From Haloglomus litoreum (GTDB lineage Archaea; Halobacteriota; Halobacteria; Halobacteriales; Haloarculaceae): a stretch of 64,000 nucleotides of DNA. The notes beneath the pieces are model-generated. The model saw only the letters and a program-made list of their open reading frames with translations. It was not told the origin of the DNA and made no database searches. The translations under genes were made by a program, and so were the position numbers. Location: NCBI RefSeq assembly GCF_029338515.1, contig NZ_CP119988.1, forward strand, positions 1,550,001-1,614,000, read 5' to 3'. This document shows, piece by piece, positions 9,023 to 17,955 of the stretch (positions are counted from its first letter, which is position 1; each line of letters starts with the position of its first letter).

Positions 9023-9054
9023 GACGGAGCGCTACCAGCGGCCGGGCTACTGAG
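9001..9054 (+). repeat. Imperfect tandem duplication of the gene's 3' end
   Basis: Positions 9001-9023 and 9032-9054 match at 20 of 23 bases with a 31-nt offset. The second copy repeats the codons for 'YQ..GY' and the stop of the preceding small membrane-protein gene, so it lies outside the reading frame in use. It looks like a recent slippage or segmental duplication. Confidence 0.65.
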
Positions 9055-9129
9055 CCAGATGTGCCCCACCGCCACGAGGGACGCTCCGACCGCCCAAAGA
9101 GGGATACGCCAGCCGATGCTGGTGAGGGT

Positions 9130-9738
9130 ATGCTGCTGTCCGAGGTCAACAACGTTCGGCAACTGGTGGAGTTGCTGAGCGACGACGGGTTCACGGAGGC
9201 GCTCACGCAGGCCGAGGACCTGGTGAACGAGGTCAACGACACGCTCGACCGGGTGGAGGAGGTCGAGGACGAGGCCGCCGAGGCGGTCAAGGAGGCGAAC
9301 CAGACGCTCATGGCCGTCGACCGCCGGCTCGGCAAGGTCGACGAGACGATCAGCCTGCTGGAGGCGAAGATCGAGGCCGGCTTCAGCCTCGGCTTCTTCG
9401 TCTTCGCGTTCAACTTCTTCATCGATGGCGACCTGATCTTCGCCGCCAGCCTCGCCTTCCTGGGGCTGCTCGGCGTCGGCCAGTTGCTCGTCACCATCCG
9501 GACCATCCCGCAGGTCCAGAAGCTCCGGGAGCTGCTCCGGTACCTGCTGGAGCGGTTCGGGTTCCGGCGCACCGCCGAGTGGGTCGGCCCCCGCGAGGAG
9601 GTGGACCTCGTCGAGGACCCGCTCCGGGACCCGGTCGACGACGACGACCGTTCGCGTGCCGGGACGAGCGAGGGCCGACGGCGACCGCGAGGGACTGACC
9701 GTCGGCCACGCGAGGAGAGCCGTCCCCGGCGGAAGTAG
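9130..9738 (+). CDS. Coiled-coil membrane protein of unknown function
   Basis: A 202-residue protein starting at the ATG at 9130. Residues 1-75 are heptad-rich and acidic ('LVNEVNDTLDRVEEVEDEAAEA'-like), predicting a coiled coil. Two hydrophobic segments follow at about 80-120 ('GFSLGFFVFAFNFFI' and 'LIFAASLAFLGLLGVGQLLV'), and the tail of about 40 residues is highly charged and arginine-rich. It may oligomerise through the coiled coil at the membrane. No family recognised. The much longer frame that contains it upstream (from 6031) is antisense to the DUF4129 gene and is not real. Confidence 0.72.
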   Translation: MLLSEVNNVRQLVELLSDDGFTEALTQAEDLVNEVNDTLDRVEEVEDEAAEAVKEANQTLMAVDRRLGKVDETISLLEAKIEAGFSLGFFVFAFNFFIDGDLIFAASLAFLGLLGVGQLLVTIRTIPQVQKLRELLRYLLERFGFRRTAEWVGPREEVDLVEDPLRDPVDDDDRSRAGTSEGRRRPRGTDRRPREESRPRRK

Positions 9739-9827
9739 CACGAAGGACTCCGGTTCGGGCGGCCGAGCGACCGGCACCCGGTTCCTGCCACCGTGGCCGG
9801 TTGGGCACCCTGGCCGCCGGACCGCGC

Positions 9828-10952
9828 TCACCCGGCGTCGTGGTGCTCGACGACGTGCGCCGCTGCGGGGTCGAATCCCACCGTCACCTCGCCGGCCACC
9901 GGGTCCGGCGTCCGGAGCAGGAGGTCGTGCCCGGCCCAGTCGAGGTGGACCCGCGTCGTCTCGCCGAGGAACTCCGCGCTCTCGACGGTCGCCGTGAGCC
10001 GGTTCGGCCCGCCCCCGACCGACAGCGCCTCCGGCCGGATGCAGACGGTCAGCCAGTCTCCGACGGATACCGGACGCCCGTCCCAGTCGGCGAGGCCGAC
10101 CGACAGCGTCGGCCCGCCGTCGCCCGTTCCCCTATCCCCGTCGGCTGTCGTCGACCTGTTGCTTACGTCGATGGTCGCGGTATCGTTCTCCACGGCCGTC
10201 ACCCGCCCGTCGAGGACGTTGTTGTCGCCGACGAACTCGGCGACGAACCGGGAGGCCGGCCGGCGGTAGACCGCCCGCGGCTCGCCGACCTGCTCGGCGG
10301 CGCCGTCGCGCATCACGGCAACGCGGTCGGAGACGGCGAGCGCCTCCTCCTGGTCGTGGGTGACGTAGACGGTCGTGATGTCCAGTTCCCGCTGAATCTC
10401 GCGGACCTGGACCCGGAGCCGCTCGCGGAGCCGGGCGTCGAGCGCGCTCATCGGCTCGTCCAGCAGGAGCACGTCCGGCCCGGGCGCCAGGGCTCGTGCC
10501 ATCGCCACGCGCTGTTGCTGCCCGCCCGAGAGGCTGTCCGGGTCCCGGTCGCCGGCGTCGGGGAGGTCCACGAGCTCGAGGAGTTCCGCCACGCGCTCGT
10601 CGTCGCTCACGCCGCCCGGGGGGTCCGCGAAGTGCAGCCCGTACGCGACGTTCTCCGCGACGGTCATGTGCGGGAAGAGGGCGTAGCTCTGGAAGACGAC
10701 GCCCACGTCGCGGTCCTCGGGCGGGACCCCGGCCACGTCGCGGCCGCCGAAGCGGACGGTCCCGCTCGTCGGCGCCTCGAAGCCCGCGATCAGCCGGAGG
10801 GTCGTCGTCTTCCCGCAGCCCGAGGGGCCGACCAGCGTGAAGAACTCCCCCTCGGCGACCGACAGCGAGAGGTCATCGACGGCGGTCGTGCCGCCGTAGC
10901 GGCGGGTCACGCCGTCCAGCTCCAGGGCGGGCTCAGAGGCCAACGCGATCAC
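9828..10952 (-). CDS. thiQ: ABC transporter ATP-binding protein, thiamine-type (ThiQ-like)
   Basis: ATPase that powers import through ThiP. Walker A 'GPSGCGKTT' at about 39-47, signature 'LSGGQQQRVAMARAL' near 141, Walker B 'VLLLDEPMSALD', and a switch histidine in 'VYVTHDQEEAL'. At 374 residues it is longer than bacterial ThiQ (about 230) because it has a C-terminal TOBE-like beta domain ('DVSNRS...LTVCIRPEAL'), as in the PotA/CysA class. Its start overlaps the end of thiP by 20 nt. The name rests on the neighbouring ThiB-like protein; alone it would only be called a spermidine/iron/thiamine-class ATPase. Confidence 0.85.
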   Translation of the reverse strand: MIALASEPALELDGVTRRYGGTTAVDDLSLSVAEGEFFTLVGPSGCGKTTTLRLIAGFEAPTSGTVRFGGRDVAGVPPEDRDVGVVFQSYALFPHMTVAENVAYGLHFADPPGGVSDDERVAELLELVDLPDAGDRDPDSLSGGQQQRVAMARALAPGPDVLLLDEPMSALDARLRERLRVQVREIQRELDITTVYVTHDQEEALAVSDRVAVMRDGAAEQVGEPRAVYRRPASRFVAEFVGDNNVLDGRVTAVENDTATIDVSNRSTTADGDRGTGDGGPTLSVGLADWDGRPVSVGDWLTVCIRPEALSVGGGPNRLTATVESAEFLGETTRVHLDWAGHDLLLRTPDPVAGEVTVGFDPAAAHVVEHHDAG

Positions 10953-12816
10953 CCGCCAGACGGTCGATGAGGAGGAAGCTCCCGCTCGTCACGACCAGCA
11001 GGACGACGCCCATCGCCGTCGCGGGGCCGAGCCGTCGGCCGATGAACCGCTCGATGGCGATGGGCATCGTGTACTGGCCGGTCCCGGAGGCGAGGACGGC
11101 CGTCGAGGAGAACTCCCCCACGGAGAGCGCGAACGCGAAGGCGGCACCCGCCACGACGGCGGGCCACACCAGCGGGAGTTCCACGTCCAGCAGCGCCCGG
11201 GCCCGCGGGGCCCCCAGCGCCCGTGCGGACTCGACCAGCCGCCGGTCCAGCGATGCCAGTCCGGGCGCGACCACCCGGACGACGAACGGGTAGCCGGCGA
11301 CGGCGTGCGCGGCGACGATGGCCAGCGCGCCGCCCACGGCGAGCCGGTAGCCACCCACATCGACGCCGAAGACGAGTCCACGGAGGAGGCCCAGCCCCAC
11401 GACGATGCCCGAGACCGAGAGTGGTGCCATCGCCACGGTGTCGACGAGTTCCCGGCCCCGGTAGTCGCGGGTCGTCAGCACCGAGACGACCACGCCCATC
11501 GGGAGCGCCACCGCGAGCGCGGCGACCCCGAACAGCAGCGAGTTCCGGACCGCGGGCCAGGGGCGGACCTGGAACGCCGCGCCCGTGGCCTGTCGCTCCA
11601 GCAGGAAGCGGTAGTGCGCCAGCGTGAGCCCATCCGGCCCGGAGAGGCTGGCGTACACCATGCTCGCGATGGGGGCGACGAACAGGACCAGCGCGACGGC
11701 GGCGTAGACCGCCAGCCCGACCCGCGGGAGCAGCTCTCGGACCGACCACGACGGGGGCCGGAGCGGCCGGCGCTCCTGTGGCCGGGCGCCGCCCGACCGG
11801 ACGGTGTGGGCCGCCTCGTAGCGGAGGTAGCCGTACAGGAGCGACAGCGAGATGGCCAGTTCGACCAGCGCCAGCGCCGCGCCCTCGGCGTACTGCAGGT
11901 CGCCGATGAGCCCGTAGACGAACACCTCGATGGTCGCCAGCTCGAACCCGCCCAGCGCGAGGACGATGGGGAAGGTCCCGAAGGTGAACACGAAGGTCAG
12001 CGCCGCGCTCATCAGCACAGCCGGGTAGACCTGCGGCCACACCACGTCCCGGAACGCGCGGAACGGGCCGGCGCCGAGGCTCCGCGCCGTCTCCACGGCG
12101 CTGGCGTCGACCGACTCCCACGCCGCGGTCGTGATGCGCGCCACCAGCGGCGCGTTGTAGAACGCGTGGGCGATGACGATGGCCTCCAGGCTCGGCAGGA
12201 GGTCGATCGGGCCCAGGCCGACGGCCCCGAGCGCGGCGTTCAGCGTCCCGTTCGCCCCGAAGGTGGCGAAGAAGCCGACCGCGACCATGATGGAGGGCAG
12301 CACGAACGGCAGTATCGTCAGCGACCGTATCGTCCGCCGGCCGGGGAACTCGTACCGGGCCAGCAGGTAGGCCAGCGGCACCCCCACCGCGACGCTGACG
12401 ACCGTCGAGAGCGCCGCCTGGTACGCGGTGAAGCCGACGATGCCGAGCCGGCGGTCCGGCGAGAGCGCCGACTCGACGACGGCCAGCGGGGGCTCGCCCG
12501 CCAGCAGCCGCGCCAGTTCCCCGAGGTAGAACGGGTCGGTCAGGATGCCGGCGAACACCCGCAGCGTCGCCCGCCCTTCCACGACGACGGCGTCGACGAA
12601 CACCGTCGCCACCGGGTAGTAGAACACGACGACCAGCAGCGCGAGGGTGCCGGCCGCGAGCGCGGGGAGCGAGTGCCGCTCGACGGCCGCGCGGACCCGC
12701 CTCACCGGCCGGTCCCGTTCCCCGGGGTCGTCCGGGCCGCCCGCGTCCGCGGCGCGTTCGTCGGGCACCGTCTCAGTTGCTCGCGAACTGCCGTTCCCAG
12801 TCGTCGATCCAGCCAC
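10933..12816 (-). CDS. thiP: ABC transporter permease, fused two-domain thiamine-type (ThiP-like)
   Basis: A 627-residue permease with two tandem MetI-type domains of about six helices each, the ThiP/FbpB architecture. Both carry the coupling (EAA) loop: 'ARSLGAGPFRAFRDVVWPQV' in the first half and 'ALGAPRARALLDVELPLVWP' in the second. These contact the ATPase encoded next. The listed start at 12816 overlaps thiB by 44 nt. A GTG within the first 20 codons ('VPDERAAD'), just after the thiB stop, is a plausible alternative start that would remove the overlap. Confidence 0.88.
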   Translation of the reverse strand: MAGSTTGNGSSRATETVPDERAADAGGPDDPGERDRPVRRVRAAVERHSLPALAAGTLALLVVVFYYPVATVFVDAVVVEGRATLRVFAGILTDPFYLGELARLLAGEPPLAVVESALSPDRRLGIVGFTAYQAALSTVVSVAVGVPLAYLLARYEFPGRRTIRSLTILPFVLPSIMVAVGFFATFGANGTLNAALGAVGLGPIDLLPSLEAIVIAHAFYNAPLVARITTAAWESVDASAVETARSLGAGPFRAFRDVVWPQVYPAVLMSAALTFVFTFGTFPIVLALGGFELATIEVFVYGLIGDLQYAEGAALALVELAISLSLLYGYLRYEAAHTVRSGGARPQERRPLRPPSWSVRELLPRVGLAVYAAVALVLFVAPIASMVYASLSGPDGLTLAHYRFLLERQATGAAFQVRPWPAVRNSLLFGVAALAVALPMGVVVSVLTTRDYRGRELVDTVAMAPLSVSGIVVGLGLLRGLVFGVDVGGYRLAVGGALAIVAAHAVAGYPFVVRVVAPGLASLDRRLVESARALGAPRARALLDVELPLVWPAVVAGAAFAFALSVGEFSSTAVLASGTGQYTMPIAIERFIGRRLGPATAMGVVLLVVTSGSFLLIDRLAGDRVGL

Positions 12817-13834
12817 TCACGTTCCCCTGTAGCTCCTCGTAGGTGAACGTCACGGGCTCGGGCGGTTCTCGGGCCAGCTCGGCGTAGTCCTCGGGCAGCT
12901 CGGCGCTCTCGGTCGCCGGGAACTGGACGTTCCGGACGGCGATCTCGCCCTGGATCTCCGGGCGCAGGCAGAACGACATGAACTGCCGCGCGGCGTCGGG
13001 CTGGTCGGCGTCGGCGAAGACGGCCATCCCCTCGGGGTTGGCGTACCCCTGGTCGTTCAGGAACCGGATCTGGTGTTCGGCCAGGTCCGCGCCCTCCTGG
13101 TCGGCGAACACCTGGTCGGTGGAGTAGGAGACGACCATCGGCGCCTCCCCGTTGCTCCAGGCGCCGTACGCGTCCGACCACGAGCCCAGCACCTGCACCT
13201 CGTTGTCCTGCAGGTCGGCCCAGTAGTCGAGGTAGCCGTCCGCGCCGAACTGCTTGATGGTGTGCAGGAGGAACGCCCGACCCGTCGCCGAACTCCCGGG
13301 GTTCTGTGCGATGAGGTCGCCCCGCATCTCCTCGGCCAGCAGCCCCTCGAACGTCTCCGGCGCGGTCATCTCGGTGCCGTCGAAGACGAGGCTGATGTAG
13401 CCCGTGTCGTACGGCACCGCGCGCTCCTGCGGGTCGAACTCCAGCCCGGGCTTGATGTCCGAGCGCCCCTCGACGTCGCCGGCCGCGGCGAACAGCTCCT
13501 CGTCGAGTTCGCGGTCGACCCGGACGAGGTCGTCGGGGTTGAGCCCCAGGTAGAGGTCGGCCTCGATGTCGACGCCCGCCTGCTGGCGCTGAATGTAGTG
13601 GTTCAGCTCGTTGCTGGGCGTCTGCCAGACCAGGTCGACGTCGAACTCGTCCTCGAAGGCCGACTTGAGCCACGCCCCCGGCGACGAGGAGGGCGAGTCG
13701 ATGAGGGAACTGTACGTCCCGACGACCAGCGTGTCCGTCCCGCCGCTGGTGCCGGGATTGCTACCGAAGGTGCAGCCGGCCAGCGCGACCGTCGCCGCGC
13801 CGCCCGCCGCGGTCAGGAACTTCCGTCGGTTCAC
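12773..13834 (-). CDS. thiB: Thiamine ABC transporter substrate-binding lipoprotein (ThiB/TbpA-like)
   Basis: Captures thiamine or its phosphate outside the cell. The N-terminus has a twin-arginine motif ('NRRKFL') and a lipobox ending 'ALAGC' (Cys21), so it is a Tat-exported lipoprotein. The mature part closely follows E. coli TbpA, as I remember it: 'LYLGLNPDDL', 'VPYDTGYISLVFD', 'LGSWSDAYGAWSNGEAPMVVSY' region and the C-terminal 'GWIDDWERQF'. Its 353 residues fit. A minus-strand TATA-like 'TTAAATAC' lies at about 13857-13864, giving a very short leader, so there is no room for a TPP riboswitch. Control is more likely by a DNA-binding repressor. Confidence 0.9.
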   Translation of the reverse strand: MNRRKFLTAAGGAATVALAGCTFGSNPGTSGGTDTLVVGTYSSLIDSPSSSPGAWLKSAFEDEFDVDLVWQTPSNELNHYIQRQQAGVDIEADLYLGLNPDDLVRVDRELDEELFAAAGDVEGRSDIKPGLEFDPQERAVPYDTGYISLVFDGTEMTAPETFEGLLAEEMRGDLIAQNPGSSATGRAFLLHTIKQFGADGYLDYWADLQDNEVQVLGSWSDAYGAWSNGEAPMVVSYSTDQVFADQEGADLAEHQIRFLNDQGYANPEGMAVFADADQPDAARQFMSFCLRPEIQGEIAVRNVQFPATESAELPEDYAELAREPPEPVTFTYEELQGNVSGWIDDWERQFASN

Positions 13835-13935
13835 TACCGCGTGGTTACACCTCGTTGTATTTAATCGGACGGTTCCCCGGGGCCGTCCTGTCGCCCGACG
13901 AGCGGCTCGCTCCTCACGTGGGTCCCTCGCAGGAA

Positions 13936-13957
13936 GGGTCGGGGCGGATCCGAACCG
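13936..13957 (-). repeat. Partial copy of the tRNA-Val 3' end
   Basis: This 22-nt segment differs at one base from 14066-14087, the acceptor/T-arm end of the tRNA-Val gene, in the same orientation and 130 nt away. Only the 3' part is copied; no D arm or anticodon arm follows. Such 3'-end duplications are typical att-site remnants or tRNA-derived repeats. Confidence 0.7.
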
Positions 13958-13959
13958 GA

Positions 13960-14002
13960 GTCACTTCGCTCGCTCAGCTCGCTCGTGACAGGGTTCGAAT
14001 CC
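13960..14002. repeat. Inverted repeat followed by a T-arm-like motif
   Basis: The arms GTCAC/GTGAC (13960-13964 and 13985-13989) enclose a CGCTCG-rich, near-palindromic core, and a plus-strand T-arm-like string 'gggttcgaatcc' follows at 13991-14002. With the partial tRNA copy on the left, the segment shows two oppositely oriented T-arm-like pieces flanking a palindrome. From memory, strings of this type are frequent in haloarchaea. Confidence 0.5.
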
Positions 14003-14064
14003 TTCGGACCCATCCCGATTCCACGGACGCCTCGCTGTCGCTCGTCGTTGCGAGGAATCAGGGA

Positions 14065-14139
14065 TGGGTCGGGGCGGATTCGAACCGCCGGCCTGCTCCG
14101 TGTGAAGGAGCCGTCATAACCGGACTAGACCACCGACCC
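14065..14139 (-). tRNA. tRNA-Val (anticodon CAC)
   Basis: The 75-nt gene folds as a cloverleaf: acceptor stem GGGTCGG/CCGACCC, anticodon stem GCTCC/GGAGC with loop TTCACAC (anticodon CAC, reads GTG), T arm GGCGG-TTCGAAT-CCGCC, and discriminator A. The CCA is not encoded and there is no intron. Upstream on the minus strand, a 'cccttaagg' TATA-like motif at about 14166-14174 lies at promoter distance. Confidence 0.95.
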
Positions 14140-14331
14140 GCGTCCCGAGGTAGCGGCGGCGCGAACCTTAAGGGTTGCCGATTGTGCGGACCGGACGGAC
14201 CGCCCAGAGGGGGCCCAGCCCACCGGGAACCAACGGCTCACTCGTTAGAAATCCGATATATCCGTCAGATCTCGAAGTTTGGATGAGAATTGACGGATCA
14301 AAGCAATTATTCGCACTGTATCGTCATCTCT

Positions 14332-14556
14332 CTACGCGACGGGCTTGCGTTCCGCCTCGTCCTCGCGGCCGCGGTTGAACCGGCTGCGGGCGCGGGCGAC
14401 GTACGCCTGTGACTCCACGGTGGCCCGCTCGCGTCGCTCGGAGATGTCGTCGCGCGCCCGGCCACGCAGGGTGTCGACCTCGTAGCGGATGCCCCGCCGG
14501 ATGCTCTGTACGGTCCGTCGGAGGTAGTACGCCGCGTCCTCGAAGTAGCGGTTCAT
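14332..14556 (-). CDS. Small charged helical protein, unknown function
   Basis: A 74-residue protein, almost entirely charged and predicted helical, rich in Arg and Glu ('YYLRRTVQSIRRGIRYEVD', 'DDISERRERATVES'). It has no cysteines and no membrane segment. It is more basic than most neighbours. The ATG at 14556 is the only good start. The AT-rich stretch at 14236-14330 behind its stop contains no gene and may hold the terminator. Confidence 0.55.
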   Translation of the reverse strand: MNRYFEDAAYYLRRTVQSIRRGIRYEVDTLRGRARDDISERRERATVESQAYVARARSRFNRGREDEAERKPVA

Positions 14557-14656
14557 ACCGGGGAGAGGCGCCGTGAACGGATGAACGTGTCGTGCGCCCG
14601 CCCGGTGGCTGTGGAGCAGGTGGATTTACGCCACGACACGCCGACCGGCGTGGCAG

Positions 14657-15694
14657 ATGCCGTACGAGCGCCTTCGCGACCACCTCGTCGCCGCCGACGG
14701 TCTGCCGGTCGTCTGTCTCCCGGACGGGAGCGTGGACACGCTGTGCCGGGTGTACGACGGCGGCCACACCTGGGTCGAGTCGCGCGAGGTGTTCGGCCGG
14801 CGGATCGCGGCGGGCGAGTCCAGGTCGTTCCGGCTGGAGCCATACGACCGACAGCCGGGCGGGCAGTCGGTCAACGCCGCCCGGCAGGCCCACGCGCTGG
14901 GCGACGAGGTGACGCTGTTCGGCCACCTGGACCATCCGTTGCTGGCCCTGCCGTTCGAGACGTTCTCGATGGGTACGCCGGCCGAGGTGACGGTGCTCTC
15001 GTTCGACCGGACGGACCTGATGCTCTCGCAGGGGTCCCTGGCCACCGACGAGTGGTCGTTCGCCGACCTCCACGAGGGCGGCGCGCCGTTCCGCGCCCGG
15101 GTCGAGCGCGCCGGGTCGGTCGTACTGGCGAACTGGGTGTCGTTCCGCGACCTGACGCCGGCGATGCGGACGCTCGCGACCTACGACCTCGGGGCCCCCG
15201 TGGTGCTGGATCCGGGCGATCTGAGCGGCAGCGCGCCGGACGAGATCGGGGCCCTGCGCGACGCGATGGCGACGCTCGACGGGACGACACCGGTCGTCCT
15301 GAGCGCGAACGGTGCCGAGGTCGGGGCGCTGGCGGACGCCCTCGGCGTCATGGCGGCCGAGAGCCCGGCGCGCGAGCGGGCCCTCCGTGAGGCGCTCGGC
15401 ATCGCGGCCGTCGTCCGTCACGATACCGCCGCGGCGGTGGCGGCCACCGACGACCGGTTCGGTGGCGCTGCGGTCCGGGTCGAGAACTTCGAGGCCCGGG
15501 AGATCCGGCGCCGGACGGGCGCCGGCGACCGGTTCACCGCCGGGCTGGCCCACGCGCTGGGGAGCGGCCTCGCGGTCGCGCCGGCCCTGGCGCTCGGCAA
15601 CGCCTGTGCGACCTACTTCATCGAGCACGGTGAGACCGGCACTCGCGAGGACCTCGCCGCGTTCCTCGAGGCCCGGTCGTTCCCGTCCGGGTGA
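14657..15694 (+). CDS. PfkB-family carbohydrate/nucleoside kinase
   Basis: Ribokinase/PfkB fold, 345 residues. The substrate-side glycine motif 'PGGQSVNAARQAHALG' lies at about 67-82, and the C-terminal catalytic motif 'RRTGAGDRFTAG' at about 285-296, with the GAGD anion hole and the catalytic Asp at about 291. It therefore phosphorylates a sugar, nucleoside or similar alcohol with ATP. An N-terminal extension of about 25 residues precedes the fold. The substrate cannot be assigned: the neighbours (tRNA, acyl-CoA synthetase) give no clue. A TATA-like 'tttacg' about 30 nt upstream supports the ATG at 14657. Confidence 0.85.
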   Translation: MPYERLRDHLVAADGLPVVCLPDGSVDTLCRVYDGGHTWVESREVFGRRIAAGESRSFRLEPYDRQPGGQSVNAARQAHALGDEVTLFGHLDHPLLALPFETFSMGTPAEVTVLSFDRTDLMLSQGSLATDEWSFADLHEGGAPFRARVERAGSVVLANWVSFRDLTPAMRTLATYDLGAPVVLDPGDLSGSAPDEIGALRDAMATLDGTTPVVLSANGAEVGALADALGVMAAESPARERALREALGIAAVVRHDTAAAVAATDDRFGGAAVRVENFEAREIRRRTGAGDRFTAGLAHALGSGLAVAPALALGNACATYFIEHGETGTREDLAAFLEARSFPSG

Positions 15695-15928
15695 GACGGC
15701 CCCGTCACTCCCGTTCGGCGTCCCGCTCGAGAGGGTCACCGCGCGGACCCAGCACCCGCACCGTCCGTGCATCCCCGAGAGCCGGTCCCCCCCGTCCATC
15801 CGTGGGGGATCGGCCATGGATGGCCAGGGTGCGGCGACGGTATCAGACCCGTCCGATTCTCCCTGCCCTATCAGGGTACCTGTCGAACGGGCCCCTACAA
15901 TTAAGGTCGACGGGTGGTACCGCCCCGC

Positions 15929-17926
15929 ATGGATTGGCGTCAGGCCGAAGCCGAGTACACCGACGAGGTCATCGGGGAGACGACCATCCCCGTCGCGTTC
16001 TTCGATGCGGTCGAGCGCCACGGGGACCTCGACTGCCAGCTCTACAAGGGGGGCATCTACGACCGGTCGCTCGTCTCGGGCGACATCGTCCCGGCGGCGC
16101 CGTCGGGCGAGTACGCCGCCATCACGTACGAGTCGGTGGGCGACATCGTCGCCCGGCTGGCGGCGGGCTTCCGTGCGCTCGGGGTCGAGGCCGACGACCG
16201 CGTGAGCATCTACGCCGACACGCGGATGGAGTGGGCCCACGCCGACATGGCCATCCAGACCGCCGAGGGCGTCGCGACGACGGTGTACACCGAGTCCAGC
16301 CCCCGGCAGGTGAAGTACCTCCTCGAGGACCCCGGGTCGATGGGCGTCGTCGTCGAGAACGCGGACCTGCTGGAGACGCTGGGCGAGGTCGAGGGCGAGC
16401 TCGAGCTCTCGTTCGTCGTCACGCTGGACGAGGTGCCCAGCGACGCCGCGGAGGGGTTCGACGCGGACCTCCACACGCTCGCCGAGGTGTACGAACTCGG
16501 GAGCGAGGGCTTCGACCGCGACGAGGTGGACCGGTGGCTCGACCGCCGGGACTGGACCGACCTCTCCTCGCTCGTCTACACCTCCGGGACGACGGGCGAC
16601 CCGAAGGGCGTGATGCTCCAGCACAAGCACTGGCGGAGCCTGATGAACGCCGTCCGCAAGCGGCTCGGCCCCCGCCCGGACAAGCCCGCGGACATGCCGA
16701 AGTTCGAGGCCGGCAAGACCTCGCTGGCGTTCCTGCCGCTGGCGCACGCGTTCGAGCGCTCGGGGCACTTCCAGTCGCTCGCCTCCGGTATCACCATCGG
16801 CTACGCCGAGTCCACCGACACCATCGCCGACGACATCCAGCAGGTGCAGCCACAGCTCGCCAACTCCGTCCCCCGTGTGTACGAACGCATCTACAACGGG
16901 ATGCGCGAGCAGGCCAGCGACTCCCCCGTCTCGAAGCGCATCTTCGAGTGGGCCGTCGAGACCGGGAAGGCATACGACGAGGCCGAGTCGCCCGGACTCG
17001 GCCTCCGGACGAAGTTCGCGCTCGCGGACCGACTCGTCTTCTCGAAGGTCCGTGAGGCGCTGGGCGGCAACATCGAGATGTTCGTCTCCGGCGGTGGCTC
17101 GCTCTCCACGGACCTCGCCAAGCTGTATCGCGCGATGGGTATCACCATCATCGAGGGGTACGGCCTGACCGAGACGGCGCCCGGTCTCGTGTTCAACCCG
17201 CCCGAGGACATCAGGGTCGGAACGATGGGCCCGCCGCTGCACGACGTGCAGCTCAAGCTCGACCGTGGCGTGGTCTCACCCGAACAGAAGGAGGCCGCCG
17301 AGGGCGAGGTCGGCGAGCTGCTGGCGAAGGGCCCCAACGTCTTCGAGGGCTACTGGAACAAGCCCGACAAGACGGAGGAGGCGTTCACGGAGGCCGGCTG
17401 GTTCCGCACCGGCGACATCGTCGCGCGCGACGAGGACGACTACTACTCGTTCGTCGACCGCCGGAAGAACCTCATCGTCCTCGACACGGGGAAGAACGTC
17501 GCCCCCGAGCCCATCGAGGACGAGTTCGCCACCTCCGCCCGCATCGACCAGGTGATGGTCGTCGGCGACAACGAGAAGTTCATCGGCGCGGTCATCGTGC
17601 CGAACTTCGAGCAACTGCGGGAGTGGGCCGACGAGGAGGGCATCGACCTGCCCGACGACCCGGAAGCCGTGGCGAACGACGAGCGGGTGCGCGAGTGGAT
17701 CGCCGAGGACGTCGAGGCGGTCAACGCGGACCTCGGCAAGTCCGAGCGGATCAAGGAGTTCCGGCTCGCCCCGGAGGAGTGGACCGCGGAGAACGACGCA
17801 CTGACGCCGTCGCTGAAGAAGAAGCGCCGCGTCATCCGGAGCCGCCACGAGCACCTCATCGACGACATCTACGGGCGGACGCCGGCCGAGGCGGACGCCG
17901 ACACCGGGGCCGCGGCCGACGACTGA
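15929..17926 (+). CDS. Long-chain acyl-CoA synthetase (AMP-forming)
   Basis: Activates fatty acids to acyl-CoA through an acyl-adenylate. The 665 residues fit the ACSL/FadD15 class. Motifs: P-loop 'YTSGTTGDPKGVML', 'GYGLTETAPGLVFNP', and 'WFRTGDIVARDEDDYYSFVD' followed by 'RRKNLIVLDTGKNVAPEPIE', which holds the hinge and fatty-acid signature. The start chosen is the ATG at 15929, because TATA-like 'aattaagg' is centred about 27 nt upstream, making it leaderless. A GTG at 15914 is in frame but would overlap the expected transcription start. Confidence 0.92.
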   Translation: MDWRQAEAEYTDEVIGETTIPVAFFDAVERHGDLDCQLYKGGIYDRSLVSGDIVPAAPSGEYAAITYESVGDIVARLAAGFRALGVEADDRVSIYADTRMEWAHADMAIQTAEGVATTVYTESSPRQVKYLLEDPGSMGVVVENADLLETLGEVEGELELSFVVTLDEVPSDAAEGFDADLHTLAEVYELGSEGFDRDEVDRWLDRRDWTDLSSLVYTSGTTGDPKGVMLQHKHWRSLMNAVRKRLGPRPDKPADMPKFEAGKTSLAFLPLAHAFERSGHFQSLASGITIGYAESTDTIADDIQQVQPQLANSVPRVYERIYNGMREQASDSPVSKRIFEWAVETGKAYDEAESPGLGLRTKFALADRLVFSKVREALGGNIEMFVSGGGSLSTDLAKLYRAMGITIIEGYGLTETAPGLVFNPPEDIRVGTMGPPLHDVQLKLDRGVVSPEQKEAAEGEVGELLAKGPNVFEGYWNKPDKTEEAFTEAGWFRTGDIVARDEDDYYSFVDRRKNLIVLDTGKNVAPEPIEDEFATSARIDQVMVVGDNEKFIGAVIVPNFEQLREWADEEGIDLPDDPEAVANDERVREWIAEDVEAVNADLGKSERIKEFRLAPEEWTAENDALTPSLKKKRRVIRSRHEHLIDDIYGRTPAEADADTGAAADD

Positions 17927-17955
17927 GGCCGTTCGGGGTCCCCCGGCCCGGGCGC

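Noticed and set aside
6031-9738. 1235-codon plus-strand ORF
   Set aside because: It is antisense to the DUF4129 operon, with arginine/proline-rich composition. Only its last 203 codons (9130-9738) form a plausible acidic/coiled protein.
13835-13935. TPP riboswitch upstream of thiB
   Set aside because: The TATA box is only about 25 nt from the start codon, leaving no room for a riboswitch, and no conserved TPP-element strings are seen.
14324-17242. 972-codon minus-strand ORF
   Set aside because: It runs antisense to the PfkB and acyl-CoA synthetase genes, lacks any domain and is an artefact of high GC content.
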